From Tribonema minus (taxonomy: Eukaryota > Sar > Xanthophyceae > Tribonematales > Tribonemataceae): 64,000 nt of DNA. The translations under genes and the position numbers were made by a program. Of this stretch, positions 1 to 10,900 are shown piece by piece; the first letter of the stretch is position 1; each line of letters starts with the position of its first letter. The DNA lies in the NCBI GenBank assembly GCA_017506865.1, contig JAFCMP010000068.1, positions 434,001 through 498,000 of the forward strand, written 5' to 3'. The notes below the pieces were generated by a model. The model was not told the origin of the DNA and did no database searches. It saw only the letters and a program-made list of their open reading frames with translations.

Positions 1-391
1 GCCCGCTGTGGACGCTGCGCCGCCGATGCGTGCGTTCTCGGCCAGCGACTGCAATGTTGACAGATAGCTCCAGCAGCATCGGTCGTCAAGCGCCTATGCC
101 ACATCCAACTTTGCTTCAGAGTCTGACGCATGTTCGAAGTGAAATCTGTTTGGCAATGTGCGGCTTGTTGGAGGTGACGACTGCCGCCCCGCTGAAGTGC
201 GACGGCGCTGCGAGCACATCCCGCATATACTTTCATCCGCTTCACAAAAGTATCACCATCCTACGGCACCATATGGATGGCGCGTCTTCTGAGCTTGTCC
301 GAGTCGCAGCTGCGACGACGTAGCATACCCCCCCGCAAAAACTGAAACTGTAACGCCATCGAGATTGCAACTGCGTCTTGAAGTGACGCAC
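1..391. other. Intron sequence at the left edge, downstream of the last visible P5CDH exon
   Basis: On the minus strand this lies 3' of a donor (GTGCGT) that splits the Trp codon of the conserved Asn-His-Trp motif of ALDH12. No exon matching the expected C-terminal segment of the family was found here, so the last coding exon is probably outside the window. Nothing else was recognised. Confidence 0.55.
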
Positions 392-3300
392 CAGTGGTTC
401 TGCGGCGCGCCCGTCGTGCGCGCGCGCGCGCCGCAGTACGTCGTGCCGTTGACCGTGGCGCCGAGCACTGCGCGCTGAAACGCGCGGTTGCTGGACACGA
501 CGGCCGCCGTCAGGTGCGCGTCGAGCGCCTCGCACGCCGCCAGCACCAGCGGCAGCTCGCCGTCGCCGTAGGTGGTGACCACCTGTAATGCAGGTGGGCG
601 CGCTGCGTCAATGTTCATGCGCTGGAGCGATAGGGGGGCACGCCAAACGGTGAGTCAATGTTGATGCGCGAAGTGTGCGTACTGCAAGCGCACATAGCTC
701 TCAAGGCAGGTGAGTATGTAGCTCGCCGTCGCCGTGGGTGGTGACCACCTGGGGCGATGGGGGTGGCGCGCTGAGTCAGTGTTCATGCGCCGAGTGCGTA
801 CCGCAAGCGCGCATAGGTCTCATTGTGGTGGGGAGTATGTAGATTGCCAACGCCGCAGGCGGTGACCACCTGAAGCAAAGGGGCGCGCGCTGAGTCAGTG
901 TTCATGCGCGAAGTGTGCGTATCGCAAGCGCACAGAGCGCTCGAGTAGGTAGTGAGTAGGGGGGCTGAGGTGTGGCGTGCGCAGGACACTGCACCTGTGT
1001 TGATATGCATGGGCGGCGTGTGATTGCAGGTAGCACCAATGCATAGGCTGCGTCGGGCATGCAGTACGGAGGGGGGGAGGGCATTCATTAACGAAGCGTG
1101 GTCTGTCAGACGCGTCCGGCTGTGAGCGTGCCATGCTTTCACTGCAGGTGACGACTGACCGCCTGGCGATGCGCTGCCGGAAACATCGCGCCGCTGCGCC
1201 GCAGAGGCATGCCCGACCGTTGTCGCCGTACATGTACCTCCTGGATAGCCAAACGAAGGCCGCGAGGACTGCACTCTGGTGCCTTGCAATGTGAGAATGG
1301 TGCCACATGTGCGACAGCACTGCGCACGTCAAGCTTGCGAGCACATGGCGCCGGTAACAACACTTGTACAGCGCAACTGCGCCAACTCCGCCATTCAGCA
1401 AGCGCTGGCTCCACAGTATGGGAGCCCACACGCACCACCACGGACGCAGCGAGTCACAGCCTTCTCGGAGACACAAAAAAGAGACACCGTAATTGCCTGC
1501 ATCGGACCGAAGAGCACAGCTGCGCGAAGTCCATCATTCGACAAGTGCCCCCTGCATCCATACACACCACCACGCGCGCAGCGAGCCACGGCTACAGGAC
1601 CTTCGCAAAGACAAGAGAAGGCTTCAAACTCGCCTGCATGGGTCCAAAGATCTCGCGCGTGCACACCGGCAGGTGCTCCGGCTTGAGCAGCTCGCGCAGC
1701 GGCACGCGCACCGCCGTCGGCTCCCACGCGCCGTAGCAGCGCGGTATGCGCGGCGCATCCAGGGGCTTGCCCCCGAACAGCACCTTGCGGCGGATGGCGG
1801 TGCGTGAGAGGGCGCGTAAGAGCACTGGATAATGACTCATTGATGAGCTAGCGGCGTGACTTGAAATCTTTGGTGGCACAGTGGGCGCGCTTGCGCGGCG
1901 CGAGAGGGCGCGTAAGAGCACTAAGTATGCGCGGCGCATCCAGGGGCTGCCCCGAACAGCACCTGGAGTCAGCGGCAAGTGGGGTGCGCGAGAGAGGGCG
2001 CGCAAGGGCACTGGACGATGAGCTAGCGGCGTGGCTTGAAGTCTTTGGTGCAGTGGGCGCGATTGCGTGGCGCGAGAGGGCGCGAATGAGCACTAGGTAT
2101 GCGCGGCGCATCCAGGGGCTTGCCCCCGAATAGCACCTGGAGTCGGCGGCGGGTGTGTGTGTGCGCTAGAGCATTGAATGAGGCCGCGGCACACCAACGT
2201 GCGTCATGGCGCCTGCCGCGGAAAACATGAGCGCGTGCACGCAGCGCGCGATGCGACCCGCGCTGCCAGTGCAATGCACGTTTCGTGAGTATGTCAACCA
2301 CCATCGTACGTGCTCGCAGCACGAGACAACGCGTGCACTACACAGCAGCGAACCGTTGCCGCTCAAGCGTTGACGTAGCTAGCGCGCAGCGTCGGGGCGA
2401 GCGCTTCGTGCGCTCATCCACGCGGATGCACGCAGCACGCAATGGAAGGAGCGCGGGCAGCGCAGTGCACGTTTCCGGTGCGGGAACTGCCCCAGCCCCC
2501 ACCTCTGAGCCGGGTAAACATGATGCACGGTAAACATGATGCATGGGGTGCGCGCAGCCCTAACCCTAACCCTAACCCTAACCCTAACCCTAACCCTAAC
2601 CCTAAGATGCAGGCGGCGCCGGCAGCGCGATACACACGTTTCTGGCGCGGAGCACCAATCGACCCCCCACCTCTGCGCCGGGCACGCACAGCAGCGCGTC
2701 GACGTGCGCCATGGCGCCTGCCGCGGTACACATGAGCACATGGTGCACGCAGCGCGCGATGCAAGCGGCGCTGGCAGCGCGATTCACGTTTGCGGTGCAG
2801 AGCGCTGAACCGAGAACCCACCTCTGCGCCGGGCACGCGCAGCAGCGCGTCGACGTGCGCCATGGCGCGCTCCGTGGTCACGGTCAGCACAGGGCCGACC
2901 GTCAGGTCCTCGAGGCTGCGGCGCATGGCGAGCGTGCGCAGGCGGTCGAGCAGGCCAGCGCGCACCCAGCTGTCGTGCACAAACAGCAGCGACTGCGCGG
3001 AGCACTTCTGGCCGCTGAACGCGTACGCGTCCTGGTCGCACACCCACGCCGCGTAGTCGACCTGCGGCGAGGGGGGGGGGGGGGGGGGAGGGCGGAGGGG
3101 GGGGGGCGGGGAAGGGGGTGGAGTGGGCAGCCGCAGGCAGAGCGTGCGTGGCTCGGGCACTCTCGGTGCTGATGCTAGGTGGCAGTGGCACGGAGAAGAA
3201 GGGAGTGGAGAGCTGCTGCGAAGACTCTGGTGGCGAGCCCCTATCCTTTGCGCGCAGCTGTGCAGGCACCGCTGTAGAGCTACGTGGCACCTCCTTCGGT

Positions 3301-6300
3301 ATGGTCGTGGCGTGATCACGCATCACATGAGCACGCTTCCTCGCGACGGCGCTGTGTCACGACCCCTCGACCGCAACCGTGCGCGCACGCAAAACAGCGC
3401 GCTACGACCCGATCGTCAGCGCGCGACGGCAGCTCCACCCGCCGCCTCTTCGCGCGCGCGCGCATACCAAAACTTCAACTCACATTGCCGACGTCCGGGC
3501 CCAGGATCTTCCAGTCGAGCCCCGCGTCCTCCAGCCGCACGCGCCCCCCAAGCGCCGCGCTGAGCGCCTCCCCCACAGTGCTCGACCCCGTGAACTGCGT
3601 GACGCGTGGGCGCGCCGCCTCCAGCAGCCCCTGCATGACGGCGCCCTCGCAGGCGACCATATCGAGGTCGGCCGGCGGCGCGCCGCACGCGTGCAGCAGG
3701 CGCAGCGCCTGCTCCATGACGACGCTCACGCGGCTGTCGCCCTTGTAGACGACCTGCGGCGGCGCGCGCGCGCGGGTTGGGGCGCATGTCGGGGTCAGGC
3801 GCAACGTCCATGCTCACTACGCGAGCGTCATGGCGCTGCTGACTGGTACGGCAGCTGCAGATGTGGGCAGCGCCGGCGCGCCAGCTGCATGCCATGCATC
3901 ACAGACGCATGTGGCAGCTGGCCCCAGGATCTGACATGTAGGCACTGCTGCACGCACAGAGGTGTTCATAGCGAGTTGAAGTTGCGCTGCGGGCGCAGAC
4001 GGTGCACGGGCGCGGCTCGTTGTCAGCCAGCGCGTGAGGCGACCTGCCGCTCAAAGCCCAGGGGTAGGTACGCTATAGCGGTTGTCAAGGTGCAGGCGCT
4101 GCGCGCGGCGCCGCTCACCTTGTTGCCCATGAAGAGGGCGCCCATGGTCTGCAGAAGCGGTATCTCTGCGGCGCGCGCACACGCGAGGAGCACGGGCAAC
4201 AGCACGAGGGTTCCCTTCAGCGGATGGAGTGATCGTCACAGAGAGCTGGCGAGGCATTGCCGGTCGATGGACATTCGGCGGTGTCTGATGTCCGTCGACA
4301 GCTCCAATATAACGCTGACCATGCAGCAACGATGCTCAGCACGTGGATGTGCCAGGGTGAAGTGATACACTGCGCTCAGCGCTCAGCATACTGCTGCAGC
4401 ACACACAGGGCGCCGCACCTCTCACTGAGCGGGGACTTGAACGGCAAGGCAGCATCGGATGAAGCGCAGTGCTGCATTGATGCAACAATAATTTCTGCAG
4501 TGGCGGTGCTACTCCGATATGCAGTCACTCTACTTCAACCTTCAACTTCATCACTACTTCAACTTTACCCCTCCGCGAGCGCACGCCCGTACTTCAAGTC
4601 GGCACGCAACCCCCACGTCGCCCCCCGCGTCGCTCACCGAGGGGGAAGTTGAACAGCGAGACCACCGCCACGGGCCTGTACGGCCACCACCAGCCGCTGC
4701 TGTGCTGGCCCTGGTGGTCTCCGGGGTCACCGTACTTCAACCTCTGACTTCCATGCAACTTCAACTTCCCCATTGGTGACGCACACCTGTACTTCAAGTC
4801 TGCACGCACCCTCACGTCCCCGACCGCTCACCGAGGGGGAAGTTGAACGGCGAGACCACCGCCACGGGCCCGAACGGCCAGCGCCAGCCGCTGCTGTGCT
4901 GGCCCTGGTGGTCGCCGGGGTCGCTGAACGAGCGCGCAAGGTAGCGCACCTGGTCGCCGCTGAAATTCTCCAGAAACCGCCGCGAGACCACCACCTCGCC
5001 GAGCGCCTGTGGTCAACGAACGCGTTGCACAACGAGTCTCTCTTTGTGTGCGTGAAGGAGCGCTGAAGGGTCATTCTCAAAGAAGATAAGAACTCGGATT
5101 GGTACTTCTGAACTCCCGTGAGACTCACCTAGACTGCCAGTGAATGTCTGCCACAAGCGCTGCGACACTGCCATGCTGCTGGGTTGCTGCCGTAGAGCGC
5201 CGCAGTATTCACTACTGCGCATGGACCGTTTTTGACACTTCAACAACAGGTAGCGTGCCTGGAGCAGCAAATTGACGCTCAACTTGAAGTTGTGCAACAC
5301 CGTTACCGCCCCAGGTGCCTGCGGATAGTGAGCATGAAAAACTTCAACGCAAAACTCGTTGATAAAATGAGCGCTGGAGTGGGCCCCCGTGGGAAAGTGA
5401 GCATGAAAGTCCAACTTGATACTCGGTGATGCAAGCTCATGCCTGCTGTGACACCAGACTCAGCTGTCAATTGCAAATGCAGCTGTAGACATCTGTTGTG
5501 GCCCAGCAGTTTACGGCAACAACGACACAGCGCATGTCGGCCTGATGGCTACTTTCATTGGATGTACCAGACTGCGCCTTCAGAGCGGATGCGCTTCCCT
5601 GCACGGCTGCGACACCGTTCAAGGCAAAGACCACATCATGCGCAACCGTAGATGTGCAGCGACACCGTTGAACGTAAAGGCTACATCGCCTGCAACACGA
5701 GATACCTCCGTCCACGTCTCCACTCCACAGAGGTCACCTAGATAGGCGCAGGGGTACCGACCTGAGCATAGCTTTTGGGGGCGACCCTCTGTATGAGCCG
5801 CGCAAAGAACCGCTCCACCTCTGGCTTCCGCATTTCCGCGCTCGCCTTGGCCGACACCGCTCCGTAGGTGACGTATCTGCGCATGTTGAGAAAAGGGCAG
5901 CTGATGACATCGAGAGCAATTTGCCAGCATTCACGCTCGTGTGGCCAGTGGCGTGCTTCATGCCAATCGCGAAACACCAGCGCAGGCGGGCAAATTAAGC
6001 GCCTGCTGTCTTTACCGATTCCTCTCGTGCAGATGTTCCTCATGCGGTTGCCTGATGGCAAGCAGACGGCTCAACGACATGCCCTGGCGGCGCAGCGGTA
6101 ATCGCCAATGTGTGTCGGTGGACGCGGGAAGTCAACTTTCGTGCACTTCAACTCTTTCAAAGGCGCAGCAGCCCCAATGCAAAGCTCATATGCCCCAGCA
6201 CACCATGAAGGTACGCCACAACCGCGCATATCGGCAACTGCATGCCTGTAGCAATAGGTGCAGTCCATACCGGGCACGCACCGCTCTGGGTTCTTGAACG

Positions 6301-6580
6301 GGTTGTGCAGGCCCGACTTGGGGCACTCCTGCAGGCTCTTCACAAAGGGCTGCGCCTCTGCAGCACCAATCTCGGACACTCGCATAAATGTGCCGCCATT
6401 CAGCGGGTCGGGGAATGGAGTGGCGGAGGCTGACTCCTGCCACTTGCCTCCAAGCAGATTGAGGACGTGATGTGGAGCGTCGGCGCTGATGGCATCAGGG
6501 TCAACTGTGAGGAAAGCAAGGGCAGAAGGTGCTGCCTGAACGCCACTCAAAATCGCAAGGATTGCCGAAAAGTAGCACAT
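392..6580 (-). CDS. P5CDH: Delta-1-pyrroline-5-carboxylate dehydrogenase (ALDH12 family), 8 exons, 3' end outside window
   Basis: Oxidises glutamate semialdehyde/P5C to glutamate, the second step of proline catabolism. Exons on the minus strand: 6282-6580, 5762-5876, 4832-5006, 4119-4165, 3484-3753, 2822-3061, 1634-1783, 392-582; all phases agree. The translation follows plant ALDH12 collinearly: QPFVKSLQECPKSGLHNPFK, then FFARLIQRVAPKSY, FLENFSGDQVRYLARSF, a PFNFPL segment, a GSS loop, SGQKCSAQS with the catalytic Cys near residue 322, LEDLTVGPVL, EIFGPMQ and NGTTYCGARARTTGAPQNHW. About 496 residues are visible; roughly 50 C-terminal residues are missing. The ATG at 6580 opens a hydrophobic signal-like leader ending in ALAF, which resembles an ASAFAP plastid-import site, whereas this enzyme is usually mitochondrial. 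The intron after exon 7 uses a GC donor. Four exons have degenerate copies of their splice junctions in adjacent introns. It is divergent from the ABC1 kinase gene. Confidence 0.93.
560..900 (-). repeat. Copies of the acceptor/exon-8 start of P5CDH
   Basis: The real exon start, at 582 on the minus strand, follows an acceptor CAG and encodes VVTTYGDGELPL. Decayed copies of the same junction lie upstream in the intron around 724-752 and 850-872; both keep the CAG|GTGGTCACC-type core or a close variant. Each is followed by a shared stretch containing gagtcagtgttcatgcgc near 772-791 and 891-908. Confidence 0.7.
1735..2160 (-). repeat. Three copies of the acceptor/exon-7 start of P5CDH
   Basis: The authentic exon starts at 1783 (minus) with VLFGGKPLDAPRIP and continues into conserved sequence. 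Two upstream copies, ending near 1963 and 2135, repeat VLF-G-(K/Q)-PLDAPRI and then diverge. Both decoys are preceded by CTCCAG, a better acceptor than the AAG in front of the authentic exon. Confidence 0.85.
2190..2870 (-). repeat. Copies of the exon-6 donor region of P5CDH
   Basis: The real exon end (VDALLRVPGAE then GTGGGT, low end 2822) is repeated downstream in the intron at about 2671-2745 (VDALLCVPGAEVG, nearly intact) and 2490-2525 (partial). Shared flanking sequence recurs at 2190-2240. The unit is roughly 150 bp, and a telomere-like array sits between two of the copies. Confidence 0.8.
2558..2605. repeat. Interstitial telomeric repeat (CCCTAA)8
   Basis: Eight uninterrupted CCCTAA units lie inside the P5CDH intron between junction copies, so in the gene's own orientation they read as TTAGGG. 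Confidence 0.95.
4632..4735 (-). repeat. Copy of the 3' end of P5CDH exon 3, including its donor
   Basis: About 89 bp that repeat the last part of exon 3 (4832-4918), offset by 194 bp. It still encodes DPGDHQGQHSSGWWWPYRP and a PFNFPL-like end (LFNFPLGE) and carries the same GTGAGC donor. Frame is preserved with only a few substitutions, so this copy is recent. Confidence 0.9.
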
Positions 6581-7963
6581 CGTGTCTTTTTGATCAAGGA
6601 TGGCGGCAATTCAAACAACACCGCAGCACATTCCTATCGTGCTTGCTGGCAGGTTGCCCGCAGATCCCTGGGTGATTGCCCAGACAAAAGGGCATCATGC
6701 GCAGAGCGGTAGGCGCAGGGCTGTATGCTGTCGAAAGGCAACACAAGCAGTCGAAAGGAGACGCAACGCTGGCGCGCTTGCTCGGGATATCCAACGTTGC
6801 AGTTGAAGGTCTTTCACCTGTTGCCCAGGAGGGCAGGGAAGAGGCCAGGCGGCGCTGAAGTGTCCTGCCTGTCAATCTCAACGGCCCTCTGTGCAGCAGA
6901 GCAAGGCTCCTGCGTTGAGCGATCATGGTCTGTGTTGGGGCTGGATCGGGTTCAGAACTTACACTTGAAGGTGGCAGTTGAAGCTGCAGGTAATAAGGCG
7001 CTTCTGGAACTCGACTCATCATCCTGCGCTGGCGCTATGATGGCGTAACAGTAGGCGCCAGCCTGAAGCACTTGTGATGAAAGACGCGGCTCGAAACCGC
7101 CTTGCGGGCCGGCCGTGGATGGTGGCGAGGATAGCTGTGCTGGGTGAGAATCGAAGTCATGTTTTGTAACTGCGAGGATTGAGCTCTTCAGCTTGTGTCA
7201 GGGCCACTTGTGTACCATCGACTACAATCAGCAGTCAGTCCATTTGACGTAATTGCTTTTGCACAGCCTGAAGATCTTCGCCAACAGCCTTTTAGGGCTG
7301 CTGATGACATATGCATTTACGATCAGAATCACTTCAGCAACATGCTGGCGGCAGCAATCGCCTTGCAATCTGTTGCAAGAGATTCAGCAATGCGTGCTTG
7401 CCTCTACCTCTTCTGGCGCTTTCGTGATTCATTGTGCTGCTGCATTCTTGCTGGCGACCACGTGGACCCTATTTACGCGACGCAGTGATTGAGGTATACA
7501 CTGTTGACTTACAAATCAGCAATCAGCATTGCAAGCTGGTGGCATATTTGCTGGGTGACTGCTCTGAAAGCTGCTACAATGCAGCGACATGATTTCAATG
7601 TGCAATCCTGATGCCATCAAGAACAGCAGCAACATCAAAAAATCCGCCTGACGCACCTGTAGAATGCCGTCCTGCAAATTGTGCCCTCCATGAAAAAGTC
7701 CCACGTTGCTCGGTGCAAGCAGCCCTTGACTTTTGCAGCCCGTGCGATACCGCCGCTGCCGCGAAAGCAGGGGACATCTCCTTCAATCCTCATGGTGCTG
7801 GCTGAGTCAGTGAGGCTGACACACACATTGCTCCCAAGCCCAATCTGTCACGCGGCAGCTGCACAGCGCCCTCAGCCGTCACTGAAGCACAGATGCCTTT
7901 AATAGGCAGTTCTGCACAAGACCATCACCGCTGTGCACCATCAGCAGCGCTCAGCAAACAGTC
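6581..7963. other. Divergent intergenic/promoter region, no gene recognised
   Basis: About 1.4 kb separates the divergent P5CDH and ABC1-kinase starts. Short ORFs occur on both strands but none has a recognisable family, codon bias or convincing splice structure. No TATA box stands out. An upstream 5' exon of the kinase could lie here. Confidence 0.5.
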
Positions 7964-10900
7964 TTGTTCGCTGCCGCGCTAGTCGCAGCCCTGGCGCTGT
8001 CCCATGGCGCCGCTGCGCGGCGCGCCATCGGCGGCGGCAGCACCACGCTCGCCACACCCTCATCTGCGCCGGCGGCGACAGCATGGATAGGAGTCGGAGT
8101 CCCTCAGCACAGGGCAGCAGCGCACAGGGCGCGGGCGGGGGCGCCACCGGCATCATCACGGACTCCGCTGATGGCGACTTGGGAGCAAGGAAGCGGCGGC
8201 GGGAGGGCGCATGCAGCGGGCGTGGCGCCGGCGGCGAAGGCGTACATGGAGGCGAAGCAGACGTGGCCGCTGCGGCGCTACAACGGCACCGCGGTGGAGG
8301 AGCACTACGCGAAGCGGCCGTGGGAGGTCGCGGAGCGCGTCGGGCGCATCGGGCCGCCGCTGCTGGGCTGGTACCTGCAGACGCAGGTGCGTGTGTGTGT
8401 GTGTGTTGTGTTTGTGTGTGTGGGGGGGGGGGGGGGGGGGGGGTTAGCTTTGGTATGCAGAAGCGACAGGGCTTATGGCTGGCATTTGGAATTCAACAGG
8501 GCAGAAGCGCGGCTGCGTTAGGCAGGTGCGTGTGTGTGTGCGTGTGTGTGTGTGGGGGGGGGGGGGGTTAGCTTTGGTACGCAGAAGCGACAGGGCCTAT
8601 GGGTGGCATTTGGAATTCAACAGGGCAGAAGCGCGGCTGCGTCAGGCAGGCGCGCTGGCTGATGACCGGCGCCAAAAGCTTGCGGTGTTGGTGCAGGCTT
8701 GCCATGGTCACGTGCAACGATTTCTTGAGCGCAAGCGGTGCGTCGCCAAGTCTGGCTGAGCAAGCAGCTTTTGTGTTCAGGGTGTGCCATACACCGTGAA
8801 TGCATGTATCATGGATTGCAGGTTTGAGCGCGGGGTTGTGCATGTTGAAGTGACGCTGCGCTGCCTTCGCGCTCGACACACCGGCCACAGTGTCAGCAGC
8901 AACTGCCCTTCACTAGGTTCAGCAAGCGGTCGTGTGCGCAAATAGTTCAGGCGGTGTTTACTAGATTCAGCAGGCTCCTGTGTACACATGAGCTAAGTAG
9001 TAATTCTTGCTGTAATGCGGAGCGTTTCGCAGACCAAGATGCTCTGGCAGGTCGGGGGGGTGCGCCAGCTGGTGCTGGGCACAATACCTGAAACAACAAA
9101 TACTAGAGCACACACTCAATGCGCCTGAAGTGGGTTCCCCCGCGCACACAGTGGGGACATGATTACACCGCACAAAGGTTGAAAAGTACAGTTACAAATG
9201 CAGTAAGCAGATATGTTTCGAAGCACCACATCAAGGTAGCCACCGAGGCCATGTTGAAGTTTGCCAGAGATGTAATGTTTGCAGATTCCCCACTGAGAGT
9301 TTGGTCATACCTGCAAAGTCTCAGCAACAGAAGCCTCGACACGTACTTTAACCAGAGTCTCGTGCTTCAGGAACATGCGCAACTTGCAAACCCCAAGAAA
9401 CAGCGCAGGCGCAACCTGTGCCGCTCCAGTGCCCGTGACTGAAGCCAGTGGGTGACTGATCTTGACGCCAGGCGGCGCAGCTTCGTGTCTCATCACAGCA
9501 TTTGATGCATGTGATGAGCGACTTGCTGCATGTGATGAGCCGCATCTGTTGGCCAACCATGCAACCGCCGCGCAAGTGGCGCGGAGCAGCGACGTGTCAC
9601 CCTTGCGCCCCCTTCTGTGTGTATCGATGACATGCAGTCTGCAGGGACGTGCAGCCATATTGGCTGTCATCACGTGCAGCAGCACAGCTCAGCCAATGTC
9701 GCCCACCAGTGCATGTCCTGTGATCACAACGGCTCATGCACAGTCCTGTCTTCAGCAGGCCCCTGGCTGATGAGGCGCACCTTGCAAGATCTGTCTGCCA
9801 GCGCGGCGCATAATTGCGGGTGCTCTCTCGTGCTATGCGTCAGCGCAGCTGTTGTGACCAGCTGAACACTGAGCGCTCATCAGCAAGTCGTGGCTTTCAC
9901 CTGCGCGCGTGTCAATCAGGCTGCACAGGCTGCAATTAATCTCATGCAGCACTGACCGGCAGCCCGTGGCTTCCACGTGCCCCGCCGCGCCAATCAGCGC
10001 GGCGACTGGTGACACAAAGAAACGCGGTGCCTACATGTGTACTTTCAAGTAATTTGTCCCTTCCGCCCCCCCCCCCCCGCCGCCCGTCAAAGCGCAGGTG
10101 GACAACCGCACACGCAACCTCGTCCCCGAGGACGTGGCGCGGACGCTCAACCTGCAGCGCGCGGACCAGCTGCGCGAGCTGCTGGCCAACAGCGGGAGCG
10201 TCACCTTCATCAAGAGCGGACAGGCGCTCAGCCTGCGCCAGGACCTCATCAAGAACGCGGAGTACGTGCGGGAGCTCACCAAGGCGAGCTGCGCGTGATG
10301 TATGCATGAGCTTACACGTGGCGCGTGGGCACTTCGGGCATAGCTGCTGGGCATATCTGTGTGGCGTATCTGCGTGAAGGATCCGGGGGGGGGCTTGCTC
10401 TGCTTTGGTGCGCTGTAAACACAAAGGCGAGCGAGCCGCGCACGCACGGCACGGCAGCGGTGCTCTGCAGATGCATGCGCGTGCTGATACGCGGCACGCG
10501 GGCAGTCTGGGCGTATCTGTAGAGCACGGCTGCGTGGACGCTGCAGGGGCCCGTGCTCTGCTGCGGCGCGCTTGCGAATCAACAGCAGATGCATTTCTTT
10601 CTGTGTACTGCGAGCAGCAGAGTGCTTGACCGCATACGTGTCGATTGTAGCAGCGTGAATGGAGTGCGCATGCTGGATCGCAGTCATCATGTCTCGAGGC
10701 TGGCCTGACTGTGCACCGGCAAGACAGCGTCGCACCGCTGCGCAAGACACACCTCAGGGTTGACAGTTAGGACTAGGGCGGCTGTCATCACGGTTTCGCC
10801 CTGCCTTGCGCTGTCCCTCGCCCGCCGCAGCTGCAAGACGCCGTGGGCACCTTCCCCAACCCCATTGCCTTCAAGATCATCGAGGAGGATCTGGGGCGCC

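Noticed and set aside
9119-9442. 107-codon ORF in ABC1-kinase intron 1
   Set aside because: Less GC-rich and open, but no recognisable domain and not needed for phase-consistent joining of exons 1 and 2.
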